Positions 17,797 to 27,297 of a stretch of DNA of 38,450 bases are shown here, piece after piece. The translations under genes were made by a program, and so were the position numbers. The notes under the pieces were generated by a model. That model searched no databases. It had not been told where the DNA came from and was given only the letters and a program-made list of their open reading frames with translations. Each line of letters begins with the position of its first letter. Position 1 is the first letter of the stretch. This DNA is from SVTX01 sp045588675 (GTDB lineage Bacteria; Bacillota; Clostridia; Oscillospirales; CAG-272). Location: assembly GCA_045588675.1 (NCBI GenBank), contig JAZNER010000051.1, positions 1 to 38,450 on the forward strand. The letters run 5' to 3'.

Positions 17797-18654
17797 ATGT
17801 CAAAAATTAAAGTTGAAAATGCTTCATATATTTACGGCGGCGGCACACCCTATGAAATAGCCGCGCTACACGATGTAAATATTGAAATTAAAGAAAACTG
17901 TATAACAGGAATAATCGGCCATACAGGTTCGGGCAAGTCAACGCTTGTCCAGCTTTTCAACGGTCTTTTGCGCCCGACATCCGGCAGGGTTCTGCTTGAC
18001 GGAGTTGATATTTGGGAAAACCCAAAGGAAATTTCAAAAGTGCGCTTCCGTGTTGGACTTGTTATGCAATATCCCGAATATCAGCTCTTCGAGGAAACAG
18101 TTGCAGACGATATTGCTTTTGGCCCAAAGAATATGGGGCTTTCTCCCGAAGAGGTTGAAAATAGAATTATCGAGGCGGCAAGCTTTGTCGGTCTTGACGA
18201 GAGCCTTCTTACAAAATCACCGTTTGATTTATCAGGAGGACAAAAAAGACGCGCGGCGATTGCAGGTGTAATGGCAATGCGCCCCGAGGTGCTTGTTCTT
18301 GATGAGCCGTCGGCAGGTCTTGACCCTATGGGTAAAAAATCAATTTTTGAAGGCATACAGAGGTACGCAAAGGCAACGGGCGCATCTGTCGTAATCGTAA
18401 GTCACAGCATGGACGATATGGCGAAATACTGTGAAGAAATAATAGTTATGTCGCACTCGAATGTTGTTATGTCAGGAAAACGGCATGAAGTTTTCTCACA
18501 CGGCGCCGAGCTTGAAAAAATCGGTCTTGGTGTTCCTCAGATCACAAGACTTATGCTGATTCTCGGAAGCTACGGATTTGACTTGCCGAAAAATATTTAT
18601 ACTGTTGATGACGCCGAAGCCGTCTTGTTATCAAGGCTTGGAGGTGCGAGATGA
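17797..18654 (+). CDS. ecfA2: energy-coupling factor transporter ATPase EcfA2
   Basis: The second ECF ATPase, 285 residues: Walker A GHTGSGKST, Q-helix VMQYPEYQLFEETVADDIAFGPKN, signature LSGGQKRRAAIAG, Walker B LVLDEPSAGLD with the catalytic Glu, and an H-loop SHSMDDM. It pairs with EcfA1 to drive the EcfT scaffold. Ribosome-binding site GGAGAG precedes ATG 17797. Its stop overlaps the ecfT start by four bases (ATGA at 18651-18654), indicating translational coupling. Confidence 0.96.
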   Translation: MSKIKVENASYIYGGGTPYEIAALHDVNIEIKENCITGIIGHTGSGKSTLVQLFNGLLRPTSGRVLLDGVDIWENPKEISKVRFRVGLVMQYPEYQLFEETVADDIAFGPKNMGLSPEEVENRIIEAASFVGLDESLLTKSPFDLSGGQKRRAAIAGVMAMRPEVLVLDEPSAGLDPMGKKSIFEGIQRYAKATGASVVIVSHSMDDMAKYCEEIIVMSHSNVVMSGKRHEVFSHGAELEKIGLGVPQITRLMLILGSYGFDLPKNIYTVDDAEAVLLSRLGGAR

Positions 18655-19475
18655 ACGGAATAGCATTTGGACAGTTTTACCCGTCAAATTCCTTACTACA
18701 CAAGCTTGACCCAAGAATGAAAATTGTTTGCGCAATAATCTATATTGTGTTATGCTTTTTGTGTCAGAATGTATTTAGCTTTGTGCTCTTGTTGCTTTCA
18801 TCACTTTTGCTTGTGATGTTGAGCAAAATACCGCTAAAAATTGTTTTGCGTTCAATCAAAGCGATAATCTTTATTATGATTTTTACCGCAATTATTAATA
18901 TTTTTATGACTTCGGGGAAGCCCGAGGAGCTTCTGTTCTCTTGGAATTTCATAAAAATATACAAAAGCGGGCTTTATAACGCCGTATTTATCGTTGTAAG
19001 AATTGTTTCAATGATTATCGGCACAGGCATACTTTTGACATATACTACAACGCCAATACAGCTTACAGACGGGCTTGAGCAATTGCTCTCGCCTCTGAAG
19101 GTGTTCCATATACCTGTTCACGAGTTTGCTATGATGATGACGATTGCTCTTCGATTTATTCCAACTATTATCGAAGAAACACAAAAGATTATGTCTGCGC
19201 AAAAGGCGAGAGGCGCCGATTTTACTAACGGCTCAATTTCCAAGCGAGCAAAAGCGCTTATCCCGATTTTAATTCCGCTGTTTATATCGGCATTCCGCCG
19301 TGCAGGTGAGCTTGCGACTGCTATGACCTGCCGTTGCTATCGAGGCGGTGAGGGAAGAACAAGAATGACGGTTCTCAAAGTTTCCTACAAGGATATACTG
19401 CTGCTTTTGTCAATGCTCTTGCTTTTAACTGCTATTGTCTTGATTAATATTTACGCCATCGGCTATTCAATGTAA
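18651..19475 (+). CDS. ecfT: energy-coupling factor transmembrane protein EcfT
   Basis: The 274-residue membrane scaffold of the ECF transporter. About five or six hydrophobic helices are visible, and the coupling helices contain the conserved Ala-Arg-Gly signature (QKARGADFT, and the second motif as TCRCYRGG). These short motifs dock into the two EcfA grooves. It overlaps ecfA2 and is followed after 15 nt by truA, the usual gene order in Firmicutes. Confidence 0.95.
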   Translation: MNGIAFGQFYPSNSLLHKLDPRMKIVCAIIYIVLCFLCQNVFSFVLLLLSSLLLVMLSKIPLKIVLRSIKAIIFIMIFTAIINIFMTSGKPEELLFSWNFIKIYKSGLYNAVFIVVRIVSMIIGTGILLTYTTTPIQLTDGLEQLLSPLKVFHIPVHEFAMMMTIALRFIPTIIEETQKIMSAQKARGADFTNGSISKRAKALIPILIPLFISAFRRAGELATAMTCRCYRGGEGRTRMTVLKVSYKDILLLLSMLLLLTAIVLINIYAIGYSM

Positions 19476-19490
19476 AAGGATTGGTTGATT

Positions 19491-20249
19491 ATGAAGCTGT
19501 TTATAACACTTTCCTATCTCGGAACTGATTTTTGCGGTTATCAGGCGCAAAAGGATAAGAGAACCGTTCAATCCGAGCTAAACAGGGCTTCCTTTGAGCT
19601 TTTTGGCTATGAATGTGACATTACGGGATGTAGCCGAACAGACAGCGGAGTTCATGCAAATATGTTTTGCGCTACAGTTACAAGGAAGGATAGCCAAAGT
19701 ATATTGACAGAGCTTTCAAGTGACAAAATTCCTATGGCTCTTAATGCTCATTTGCCACCCGATATTTCAGTTTTTGATGCAGAATTCAAAGACGATGATT
19801 TTCATCCGAGATATGATGTAAAGTATAAGGAATATATATATCGTATTTATAATTCCCGTTTGCGCTCACCCTTCGAGGAGGGAAGAGCCTGGCAGGTGCC
19901 TTATTCCTTTACGGATTTTGACATTGAAAGAATGGACAAGGCGTCAAAGCTTTTTGTAGGCAAGCATAATTTCGAAGCGTTTATGGCGCAAGGCTCAAAT
20001 GTAGAATCAACTGTGCGAAATATCGTTCACGCCAGCGTAGAGCGACAGGGCGATATAATTACATTCAGAGTGTCAGCAGATGGCTTCTTATATAATATGG
20101 TCAGAATTCTGACAGGAACTCTTGTTGATGTCGGCAGAGGTAAAATCTCGCCCGACGAAATTGAGGATATAATTTTATCCTGTGACAGAGCAAGAGCAGG
20201 TGCTACCGCACCCGCACACGGTCTATACTTAAATAAAGTCGTTTATTAA
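19491..20249 (+). CDS. truA: tRNA pseudouridine(38-40) synthase TruA
   Basis: A 252-residue enzyme that converts uridines 38-40 of the tRNA anticodon stem to pseudouridine. The catalytic Asp is D51 in GCSRTDSGVHA. Other family motifs are LSYLGTDFCGYQ, HPRYDVKYKEYIYRI and the C-terminal FRVSADGFLYNMVRILTGTLVDVGRG. The longest frame begins at TTG 19485, but ATG 19491 with AAAAGGA at 19474-19480 fits the conserved MKLFITLSYLGT start. In many Firmicutes rplM-rpsI follows; here they are absent. Confidence 0.96.
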   Translation: MKLFITLSYLGTDFCGYQAQKDKRTVQSELNRASFELFGYECDITGCSRTDSGVHANMFCATVTRKDSQSILTELSSDKIPMALNAHLPPDISVFDAEFKDDDFHPRYDVKYKEYIYRIYNSRLRSPFEEGRAWQVPYSFTDFDIERMDKASKLFVGKHNFEAFMAQGSNVESTVRNIVHASVERQGDIITFRVSADGFLYNMVRILTGTLVDVGRGKISPDEIEDIILSCDRARAGATAPAHGLYLNKVVY

Positions 20250-20280
20250 CTTATAACTATAATTGAAAGGGGGCAATAGC

Positions 20281-21576
20281 TTGAAAAAAAAGAAAAAGAA
20301 TAGCGATATTTCTTTACTTGGTCGCGTAATACTTTTCTTTAAATCTGTAAAACAAAAAATATATGAGTCAGAGCTCCCGAATAGATTTATGAACCATCAA
20401 AAAAAGCTGGCTCATTGCGACAGTAAGAATTGTACACGAGAGGCAAGACTTTCGCTCGGCTTTAATATAACTAAAATTATTTTTTCCGTACTTCTATGCC
20501 TTTTTACCGTATTAACTTTGATTTTCGGCAATAAGATACTGTCCTATGAAAATGTATATTATATGTTCAAGGACATAAACTATATTACCGATTACAACGA
20601 GAGCTTACCAAGCACATTGAGCTATTCGGAGCCATTCAACAACCAGAATTTTGCATCCTTTAAAAGCGGACTTGCAGTTGTCAGTGACAGAGAATATAAG
20701 TTCTTTACATCAACAGGAAGAACTACATTAACGCTTGGCTCTGACTACACAAATCCCAAGATTTTAACATCAAGCAATACGGCTCTTATATATGACGCGG
20801 GGAAAACTCGATATTCAATTTATAACTCATTTATTGAGTTACATTCTGAGGAGCTTGACTATCCTATAAGCATCGCCGATATGGCAGATGACGGTAGTTA
20901 TGTTTTAGTGACGCTCTCAAAAAACTATGCAACCTCGGCAAGACTTTACAATTCTCAATTTGAGCTTGTCACCGAGTATTCTAAAAATGATTATATAGTG
21001 TCGGCGAAAATGACTTCTGACGGTAAATATACTGTTATTATGTCACTTGATTCACTTGACGGTGATGAGAAAACGACAATTTCTGTTCTAAAAAAAGGCG
21101 GACGGGAGCTCTATTCTCAATTTGAAGCGATAGGCTCTATGCCCTATAGCTGTGAGATTATCTCTGAAAACCGAATAGTTGTTTTCTATCAAAATAAATT
21201 TGTAATTTACACTTTTGACGGAGCTGTTAAGACCGAATACCGCTATCCTGCGGAGCTTACATACATCTCATTTGCAGATGATAGCTTTACTCTTGTATTC
21301 AAGGATAATAATGTCAACTCATCACTTCTTATGATGTTTGATAAAAATGGAACTCTCTCCCACTTTGAAAAGCTTGAAAAATCAATTTATTCAATAACAA
21401 ATGCTGATAAATATGTTTATGTTCTGTGCGAGAAAGAAATATTGCGCATTGATACTATGTGGGGAAGTATAAAAAGTATTCCCTTTGCATCTGAGAACGG
21501 CGAGCTTTTAGCTCTGCCAAACGGCGAAATTTTACTTTGTACTCCAATTACCGCATACCGCTTGGATTTTGATTAA
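20281..21576 (+). CDS. membrane-anchored beta-propeller-like protein (DUF5711-like)
   Basis: About 431 residues: a very basic cytoplasmic N-terminus (KKKKKNSDISL), one membrane helix near residues 65-85 (IIFSVLLCLFTVLTLIFG), and an external part made of repeated beta-strand blades (for example KFFTSTGRTTLTLG, KYTVIMSLDSL, KFVIYTFDGAVK). This matches the DUF5711 layout in Clostridia, whose function is unknown. The longest frame starts at TTG 20263, but AAAGGGGG at 20266-20273 is the ribosome-binding site and TTG 20281 lies 7 nt after it. It lies between truA and cvpA with short gaps, so it is probably co-transcribed with them. Confidence 0.78.
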   Translation: MKKKKKNSDISLLGRVILFFKSVKQKIYESELPNRFMNHQKKLAHCDSKNCTREARLSLGFNITKIIFSVLLCLFTVLTLIFGNKILSYENVYYMFKDINYITDYNESLPSTLSYSEPFNNQNFASFKSGLAVVSDREYKFFTSTGRTTLTLGSDYTNPKILTSSNTALIYDAGKTRYSIYNSFIELHSEELDYPISIADMADDGSYVLVTLSKNYATSARLYNSQFELVTEYSKNDYIVSAKMTSDGKYTVIMSLDSLDGDEKTTISVLKKGGRELYSQFEAIGSMPYSCEIISENRIVVFYQNKFVIYTFDGAVKTEYRYPAELTYISFADDSFTLVFKDNNVNSSLLMMFDKNGTLSHFEKLEKSIYSITNADKYVYVLCEKEILRIDTMWGSIKSIPFASENGELLALPNGEILLCTPITAYRLDFD

Positions 21577-21601
21577 TAAAAAATAATACGAGGTGAATTT
21601 T

Positions 21602-22117
21602 ATGTCTTGGTTAGTTGATATTGTTTTTGTCGGCATTATTGTTTCACTCATTATAAGATACGCCATCAGCGGTTTTACAAAGGCTGTGCTTAATTTTGCT
21701 AAATTGATTGCTTCTGCCATTTTAGCGATAATTTTTGGAAAGGCTTTGGCACCTTGGATTTTAGAAACTTTCTTAACAGAAAGGGTTTCAGCGTCTGTTG
21801 CCTCTGCGCTCTCAGGCATTATCGCATATGCTTTGGTATATATTGTGGCATTTTTAGTCCTTACATTGATTATTTCTCTTTTGTGCAAGATAAAAATACC
21901 GCTGCTCACTACAATCGATAAGTTCTTGGGAGCGATACTTGGGCTTGTTCTGTCAGTTTTAAGTCTTTCAATTGTATCAACGGTTTTGTTCACAAGTCTG
22001 CAATTTTTCGCAGAGCTTCGGGGAAATCCCGAAATATTGGATGTGTATAACAATTCCTATGTTTTTAAATTTATTTACGAACTGAGAATTTTTGAATTTA
22101 TCAGAAATCTTATATAA
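21602..22117 (+). CDS. CvpA family membrane protein
   Basis: A 171-residue protein with four hydrophobic helices and the CvpA N-terminal pattern (short helix, then GFTKAVLNFAKLIASAILAI). The family is linked to colicin V production in E. coli and to envelope or stress phenotypes elsewhere; its molecular function is unclear. An in-frame GTG at 21593 sits inside the ribosome-binding site GAGGTG, so ATG 21602, 6 nt further on, is the start. It precedes the ClpE-like gene by 23 nt. Confidence 0.85.
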   Translation: MSWLVDIVFVGIIVSLIIRYAISGFTKAVLNFAKLIASAILAIIFGKALAPWILETFLTERVSASVASALSGIIAYALVYIVAFLVLTLIISLLCKIKIPLLTTIDKFLGAILGLVLSVLSLSIVSTVLFTSLQFFAELRGNPEILDVYNNSYVFKFIYELRIFEFIRNLI

Positions 22118-22140
22118 TAGAAGAAAGCGAAGTTTAACTT

Positions 22141-24483
22141 ATGGTTATGTGTTCAAATTGTCACAAAAGGGTGGCAGTAATTTTTGTTACAAAGGTTGAG
22201 AACGGTGAAAAATCCTCAAACGGTCTTTGTATCAAATGCGCTAAGGATATGGGGCTTCCCATAGAGAATATGCTTGGCGATGTATATAAAAAAATGGGTA
22301 TCAGTGCCGAGCAGATGGAGGAGATGGAAAGCGAGTTTGCTGGAATGTTCCCATCTGACGATGAAAACGGCGAGGACGGAGGCGCGCCTGCAATTGACTT
22401 GCCAAAGCTATTCAAGGATACAGGTCTTATGGATACCTTAAAGGCAGTTGCCGAAAATTCACCTTCAAATAATGACGAGGGCGGAAATGTAGTCCCCATA
22501 AGCCCACAACCGAAGAACAAGGAAAAATCGAGTGGGGCAAACACAAAAAAGCAATATAAGTATTTGTCAACCTACTGCAAAAATCTTACCGAGAGTGCGA
22601 GACGCGGCAAGCTTGACAGAATTGTAGGCAGAGATAAGGAAACTGACCGTGTTATTCAGACACTTTGTCGCCGTCAGAAGAATAATCCTTGCCTTATCGG
22701 TGAACCCGGTGTAGGAAAAACTGCAATTGCCGAAGGACTTGCAATCAGAATTGCTGACGGAAATGTTCCTTACAAATTAAAGGATAAGGAGCTTTTCCTT
22801 GTTGATATGACGGCTCTTGTTGCGGGCACACAGTTCAGAGGTCAGTTCGAGTCGAGAATTTTGGGTCTTCTCGCAGAGGTTCGCGAGCACGGCAGAGCTA
22901 TACTTGTGATTGACGAGGTTCATAATATTGTCGGAACGGGAGATGCAGAGGGAAGTGTTAACGCGGCAAATATTCTGAAGCCCGCACTCTCACGCGGAGA
23001 AATCCGTATTATCGGAGCTACGACTCTGACAGAATATAGAAAATTCATTGAAAAGGACACAGCGCTTGAACGTCGTTTTCAACCTGTTACCGTAAATGAA
23101 CCCTCTATTGCAGAGGCAGTTGAGATGCTCAGAGGAATTAGTCATTATTATGAAGAATTTCATAAAATCCGTATCCCCGAAGAGATACTCAGCAAAGCGG
23201 TAATCCTTTCCGAGCGATATATTACCGACAGATATTTGCCCGACAAGGCAATTGATTTGCTTGACGAGGCGGCTTCCAAGCTCTCACTTTCATCTGTCGA
23301 GTTAAATCAATCCTTTGAAATACGCGATAGATTACTCGCATTAAAATCAGACCGAGAAGCTCTTGAAGCGACAATTACATCTGACGATAAGGAAACACAA
23401 AAGAAATACGAGGAAATCACTAAAATTCAGTCAGAGGAGATTAGACTTTCAAATAAGCTTGACGAAATTCAGGCAGAGTGCGATAAAGTAGTATTGACAG
23501 ACGAGCATATCGCTAATGTAATCGAGCTTTGGACAGGCGTGCCCGCAACATCTATTACCGCAAACGAATATGAGAGAATTGACGGGCTTGCACAAAGATT
23601 AAAGGAGCGACTTGTCGGACAGGATGTTGCCGTTGATGCAGTTGCCCGTGCAATAAAGAGAAACCGCGCGGGAATTTCTTATAAGAGAAAACCTGTTTCG
23701 TTTATTTTCGCAGGACCTACGGGAGTAGGAAAGACCGAGCTTGTTAAAACTCTTGCAGCAGACCTCTTTGACTCTCCGGAAACCTTGATAAGACTTGATA
23801 TGTCGGAATTTATGGAGAAGCACTCTGTGTCCCGCATTATCGGCTCTCCCCCCGGATATGTCGGTTATGACGATGCAGGTCAGCTTACCGAAAAAATCCG
23901 CCGCCGTCCTTACTCGGTAGTTCTCTTCGACGAAATAGAAAAGGCTCACCCCGATGTATTGAACATTCTTCTTCAGATACTTGACGACGGAAGAATTACA
24001 GATGCTCACGGAAAAACAGTCAATTTTGAAAACACAGTAATTGTAATGACTACTAATGCAGGCTCCGAAAACAGAAGCGGTATCGTTGGTTTTTCAAGCG
24101 ATTCTCAAAAGAATGAAAGCGATAGAACAGAGAAGGCGCTGTCCGGCTTCCTTCGTCCCGAATTTATCAACCGCGTTGATGAAATAATAACCTTCCGCAG
24201 TCTTGATAAGCGTGATTTTGAAAAGATTGCTGTTATAATGCTTGGTGAGCTTGCAACCGTTCTGAGCGAAAAGGGAATTGGGCTCACTTATTCAGACGAG
24301 GCAGTTTCTCTTGTTGCGAGTGAATCCTTCTCTCAGAAATACGGTGCGAGAAATATGCGCAGATATATTCAAAAGAATGTTGAGGATAAACTCGCAGAGA
24401 TATTGATTGCAGACTATCAAAAGAGCTATACGAAGGCTCATATTTCAGTGAAGAATCAAGAGATTGAAGTAAATTGCTTATAA
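22141..24483 (+). CDS. ClpE-like AAA+ unfoldase with N-terminal zinc finger
   Basis: A 780-residue Hsp100 ATPase, probably the unfoldase partner of ClpP. An N-terminal zinc finger has C4-x2-C7 and C27-x2-C30, as in ClpE and McsA. An acidic linker follows, with no ClpC-type N-terminal repeat domain. AAA domain 1 has Walker A at 187-194 (GEPGVGKT) and VIDEVHN. A charged helical middle follows, then AAA domain 2 with Walker A at 525-532 (GPTGVGKT) and VLFDEIEKAHPD. The VGF tripeptide at 649-651 matches the ClpP-docking [LIV]GF loop. The ribosome-binding site is weak and ATG 22147 is also possible. No CtsR-type operator lies in the short upstream gap. Confidence 0.92.
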   Translation: MVMCSNCHKRVAVIFVTKVENGEKSSNGLCIKCAKDMGLPIENMLGDVYKKMGISAEQMEEMESEFAGMFPSDDENGEDGGAPAIDLPKLFKDTGLMDTLKAVAENSPSNNDEGGNVVPISPQPKNKEKSSGANTKKQYKYLSTYCKNLTESARRGKLDRIVGRDKETDRVIQTLCRRQKNNPCLIGEPGVGKTAIAEGLAIRIADGNVPYKLKDKELFLVDMTALVAGTQFRGQFESRILGLLAEVREHGRAILVIDEVHNIVGTGDAEGSVNAANILKPALSRGEIRIIGATTLTEYRKFIEKDTALERRFQPVTVNEPSIAEAVEMLRGISHYYEEFHKIRIPEEILSKAVILSERYITDRYLPDKAIDLLDEAASKLSLSSVELNQSFEIRDRLLALKSDREALEATITSDDKETQKKYEEITKIQSEEIRLSNKLDEIQAECDKVVLTDEHIANVIELWTGVPATSITANEYERIDGLAQRLKERLVGQDVAVDAVARAIKRNRAGISYKRKPVSFIFAGPTGVGKTELVKTLAADLFDSPETLIRLDMSEFMEKHSVSRIIGSPPGYVGYDDAGQLTEKIRRRPYSVVLFDEIEKAHPDVLNILLQILDDGRITDAHGKTVNFENTVIVMTTNAGSENRSGIVGFSSDSQKNESDRTEKALSGFLRPEFINRVDEIITFRSLDKRDFEKIAVIMLGELATVLSEKGIGLTYSDEAVSLVASESFSQKYGARNMRRYIQKNVEDKLAEILIADYQKSYTKAHISVKNQEIEVNCL

Positions 24484-24507
24484 AATATAAAGGATGAGAG
24501 TGACCAT

Positions 24508-27252
24508 ATGAATAATAAGTGGCACAGAGAAAATATTAAAACAATCGAAAAATTGTTGAAAACAGACCTTTCAGACGGATTGTCAATCAGCGAGGCACGT
24601 TTGCGCCTTGAACGAGAAGCCAAAGCGGACAAGGGGAAGAGAAAATCTCTTTTTGTAAGAGAAAAGAGAAGCTCTCTTCAATGCCTGCTTGTCTATTTCA
24701 CATCTCCGTCGGTAATTTTGCTTACAGTAATGTCATTACTGACGGCGCTTTTCGGCAGAGTAGAATTGGGCGTATCATTGCTTGTAGCAATTACTTTGGG
24801 CGCAATTGTCGGCGGTGCTATAAATTTAAATGCTACCCGAAGAATTGAAGCTATGGGAGAATATTCCTCTCCAATGCTCAAGGTTAAACGAGGCGGACAT
24901 ATCTTCCGCACAGACGGAAGGAATGCAGTTGTCGGTGACATTATCATTCTTGCCGCGGGTGATTTATTGCCTTGTGATGCAAGACTTATATCTTCCGTAG
25001 AGCTTGTAGTTGAGGAAATCTATCACAATGGACACGAAATAAGTATAAGGCGCATTGAAAAGCATTGTGATGTCGATTACTCGGATAGCGATATTAACTC
25101 GCCTGATGCCGTCAATATGCTATATGCGGGCAGTGTAATTTATTCAGGACAGGCTATTGCAGTTGTCACAAATGTATCGGGAAATGTTTATCTTGCCGAT
25201 TATCTTACGGCGGGCGCTCTTTCGGGCAAGGAAGCCGAGGCGGAAGGCATAACATACATTAAGCCTACGATTTATAAAGTAACATTTATATCTGTTTCAG
25301 CCCTGCTATTACTCTCGCTTTTGGGACTTTTGACACTTCAGGGTGTTGACTTTATTTGTGTTTTTGCGATGCTTTTATCATCAATAGTGCTTATTTCGGC
25401 TGACTTGCTGAAAATCGGTTCAAATGAGATTTTATCATCATTTATTAAGAAGATTTCTAACGCTAAATACAAAAACAAAGATTTTTCAGCATCAATCAGG
25501 GGTATCAAGACCTTTGATGCCTTAAATTCTGTTACAGACCTTATTTTAGTTGGCAAGGCAGGTCTTACCGACGGCACACAGCATATAGATTCCGCGTACA
25601 CATTAGCGGGTCAAATAAAAGAGCTTACCCCAGAAACATCACAGGGCAGAAGGCTTTTGTCCTTTATGCATACATATATAAAGGCTTTGCGCGAAAGCGG
25701 AACTGAGAATTACTTTACTCAAAACGGATATATCGACTCTCTCGGTGATTTTGTCAAGAATAGCGGGTTTGATATGAGTGGGGCCTCACTTGCTATTAAG
25801 TCTTTATATTTCGCAAATGACAGTGAAAATAAACACGGCTTTGCCTGTGCAGAAACAAGCAAGGAAGCCTACAGAACATCACTTTTATTTGACAAACGAA
25901 TTATTAATAAATGCAATTATGTCTATGACAACAACGAATTACGTCATATTGAAAAGAAAGACATTATTGTGCTTGAGGCAATATCCCGTCAAATTGAAGA
26001 TAACGGTGGGGAGTGCCTGTATATTATTTCGGGAAATGATGAAATTATCGCTTTTGAAGGTGTTTTGTCGCTGAAGGAAATGGCGCCCGCTAATCTTTCA
26101 GATACATTGAATGCACTTTCTTCTATGAATGTTAAGGTGACGGTATTTTTACCCGATGATAGCGATGATACAAAAAAATTTCTTCAAAACAGTCACTATT
26201 CTTCTTTGTTTAAGGATAACATAGCCTATGCTAAAGATTTTAAGCGTCAAAACAAGAATGTTATTGACAATATAGGTGCTTACTCAGCTTATGTAGGATT
26301 TACAATTGAGGAATATTGCGCAATCATCGCAAAAATGCGAAAAACGAACCACCGTGTAGCAACATACGGAATTAGTAATGATTATAATGAAATCTATGCA
26401 CGCGCAGACGTATCTGTCAGTGCAGATGTCCTGAAATATTCGAGCGAAAAGTATAAAATTTCTGTTTTTGAAAAATTACCCGCAGAGGGCAGAGATACAA
26501 ATATCAGATGCTCACAGCAAACAAGACTGTTATCCAAGGTGCTTGTCAAGAGAGATACACTGAACGATTGTGGCTTGTTTTCAATTGCATACGCTATTAA
26601 AAAGGCGAGAAGTGCTTATATTTCTGTTTCGCAATCAATGCTTCTGTTCGCGTACTTAATGTGCGCCTTGCTTTCGATTTCCGCCATGTCTGTTGTAACA
26701 GGCGTTATGCTTCTTGACTCGCTAAAAGCGCTCGCATTGGCAATCGTCTTTGCCTTTTTATCTATTGTTGCATTTACGAAGGCCGAGCATAAACCTAAAT
26801 TTTTTACACAGAAATTAGATTATTCAAGATTGCCCGCAATAATTTTTAAGAATAATCTTGAGAAAATTATTGCAAGAGCTTCGCTTGGCGTTATCAGCGC
26901 AATTGCAATCAAAGTTTTAGATGCTTGCGGAGTTTTCGGTGCAGACCCCACTTTTACGATGCCCATCTTTATATGCCTTTTGCTGACAATATTCGCAGAG
27001 GTGTTCGTAATCAATCATAAATTCACAATAAGAGGTGAGGGAAGGCGCTATTCCTGGCTAAAAGTAATTGTGGCGTATGCAATACTTATGACTGTAGGCG
27101 CGCTTTCGACAGTTCAGCCGCTTGTTAATGAATTTTATCCTGACGGCAAAATCGGCAGCCTTGAATTTTTAATAGTACCCGCTTATGCTCTGTTATATAT
27201 CATTATGCTTTTAACATTATATATCATCGAGCGAACCCGAAAGAAAGCCTGA
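24508..27252 (+). CDS. degenerate P-type ATPase-like membrane protein (pseudo-ATPase)
   Basis: A 914-residue protein with the full layout of a P2-type cation ATPase. The N-terminus resembles cation-ATPase N-domains (DGLSISEARLRLE), with two helices at about 60-110, an A domain at 115-225, two helices at 255-305, P/N domains at about 325-690, and about six C-terminal helices. The catalytic motifs are lost. The phosphorylation motif DKTGTLT reads G349-K-A-G-L-T-D355. The TGES loop reads N174-G-H-E177. GDGVND aligns with G621-I-S-N-D-Y626. The membrane PEGL motif reads ISADLL. The frame has no stops or frameshifts and codon use matches its neighbours, so it appears to be kept as a non-phosphorylating protein. 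Its function is unknown. It starts 24 nt after the ClpE-like gene and 45 nt before ylmC. Confidence 0.85.
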   Translation: MNNKWHRENIKTIEKLLKTDLSDGLSISEARLRLEREAKADKGKRKSLFVREKRSSLQCLLVYFTSPSVILLTVMSLLTALFGRVELGVSLLVAITLGAIVGGAINLNATRRIEAMGEYSSPMLKVKRGGHIFRTDGRNAVVGDIIILAAGDLLPCDARLISSVELVVEEIYHNGHEISIRRIEKHCDVDYSDSDINSPDAVNMLYAGSVIYSGQAIAVVTNVSGNVYLADYLTAGALSGKEAEAEGITYIKPTIYKVTFISVSALLLLSLLGLLTLQGVDFICVFAMLLSSIVLISADLLKIGSNEILSSFIKKISNAKYKNKDFSASIRGIKTFDALNSVTDLILVGKAGLTDGTQHIDSAYTLAGQIKELTPETSQGRRLLSFMHTYIKALRESGTENYFTQNGYIDSLGDFVKNSGFDMSGASLAIKSLYFANDSENKHGFACAETSKEAYRTSLLFDKRIINKCNYVYDNNELRHIEKKDIIVLEAISRQIEDNGGECLYIISGNDEIIAFEGVLSLKEMAPANLSDTLNALSSMNVKVTVFLPDDSDDTKKFLQNSHYSSLFKDNIAYAKDFKRQNKNVIDNIGAYSAYVGFTIEEYCAIIAKMRKTNHRVATYGISNDYNEIYARADVSVSADVLKYSSEKYKISVFEKLPAEGRDTNIRCSQQTRLLSKVLVKRDTLNDCGLFSIAYAIKKARSAYISVSQSMLLFAYLMCALLSISAMSVVTGVMLLDSLKALALAIVFAFLSIVAFTKAEHKPKFFTQKLDYSRLPAIIFKNNLEKIIARASLGVISAIAIKVLDACGVFGADPTFTMPIFICLLLTIFAEVFVINHKFTIRGEGRRYSWLKVIVAYAILMTVGALSTVQPLVNEFYPDGKIGSLEFLIVPAYALLYIIMLLTLYIIERTRKKA

Positions 27253-27297
27253 GTATGTGCATATAATTACTAAAAATACATAATTGGAGGTAATTAT

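Noticed and set aside
24508..27252. Explaining the lost P-type motifs by sequencing error
   Set aside because: Several separate motifs are changed by in-frame substitutions while the surrounding alignment stays in register; indel errors would break the frame.
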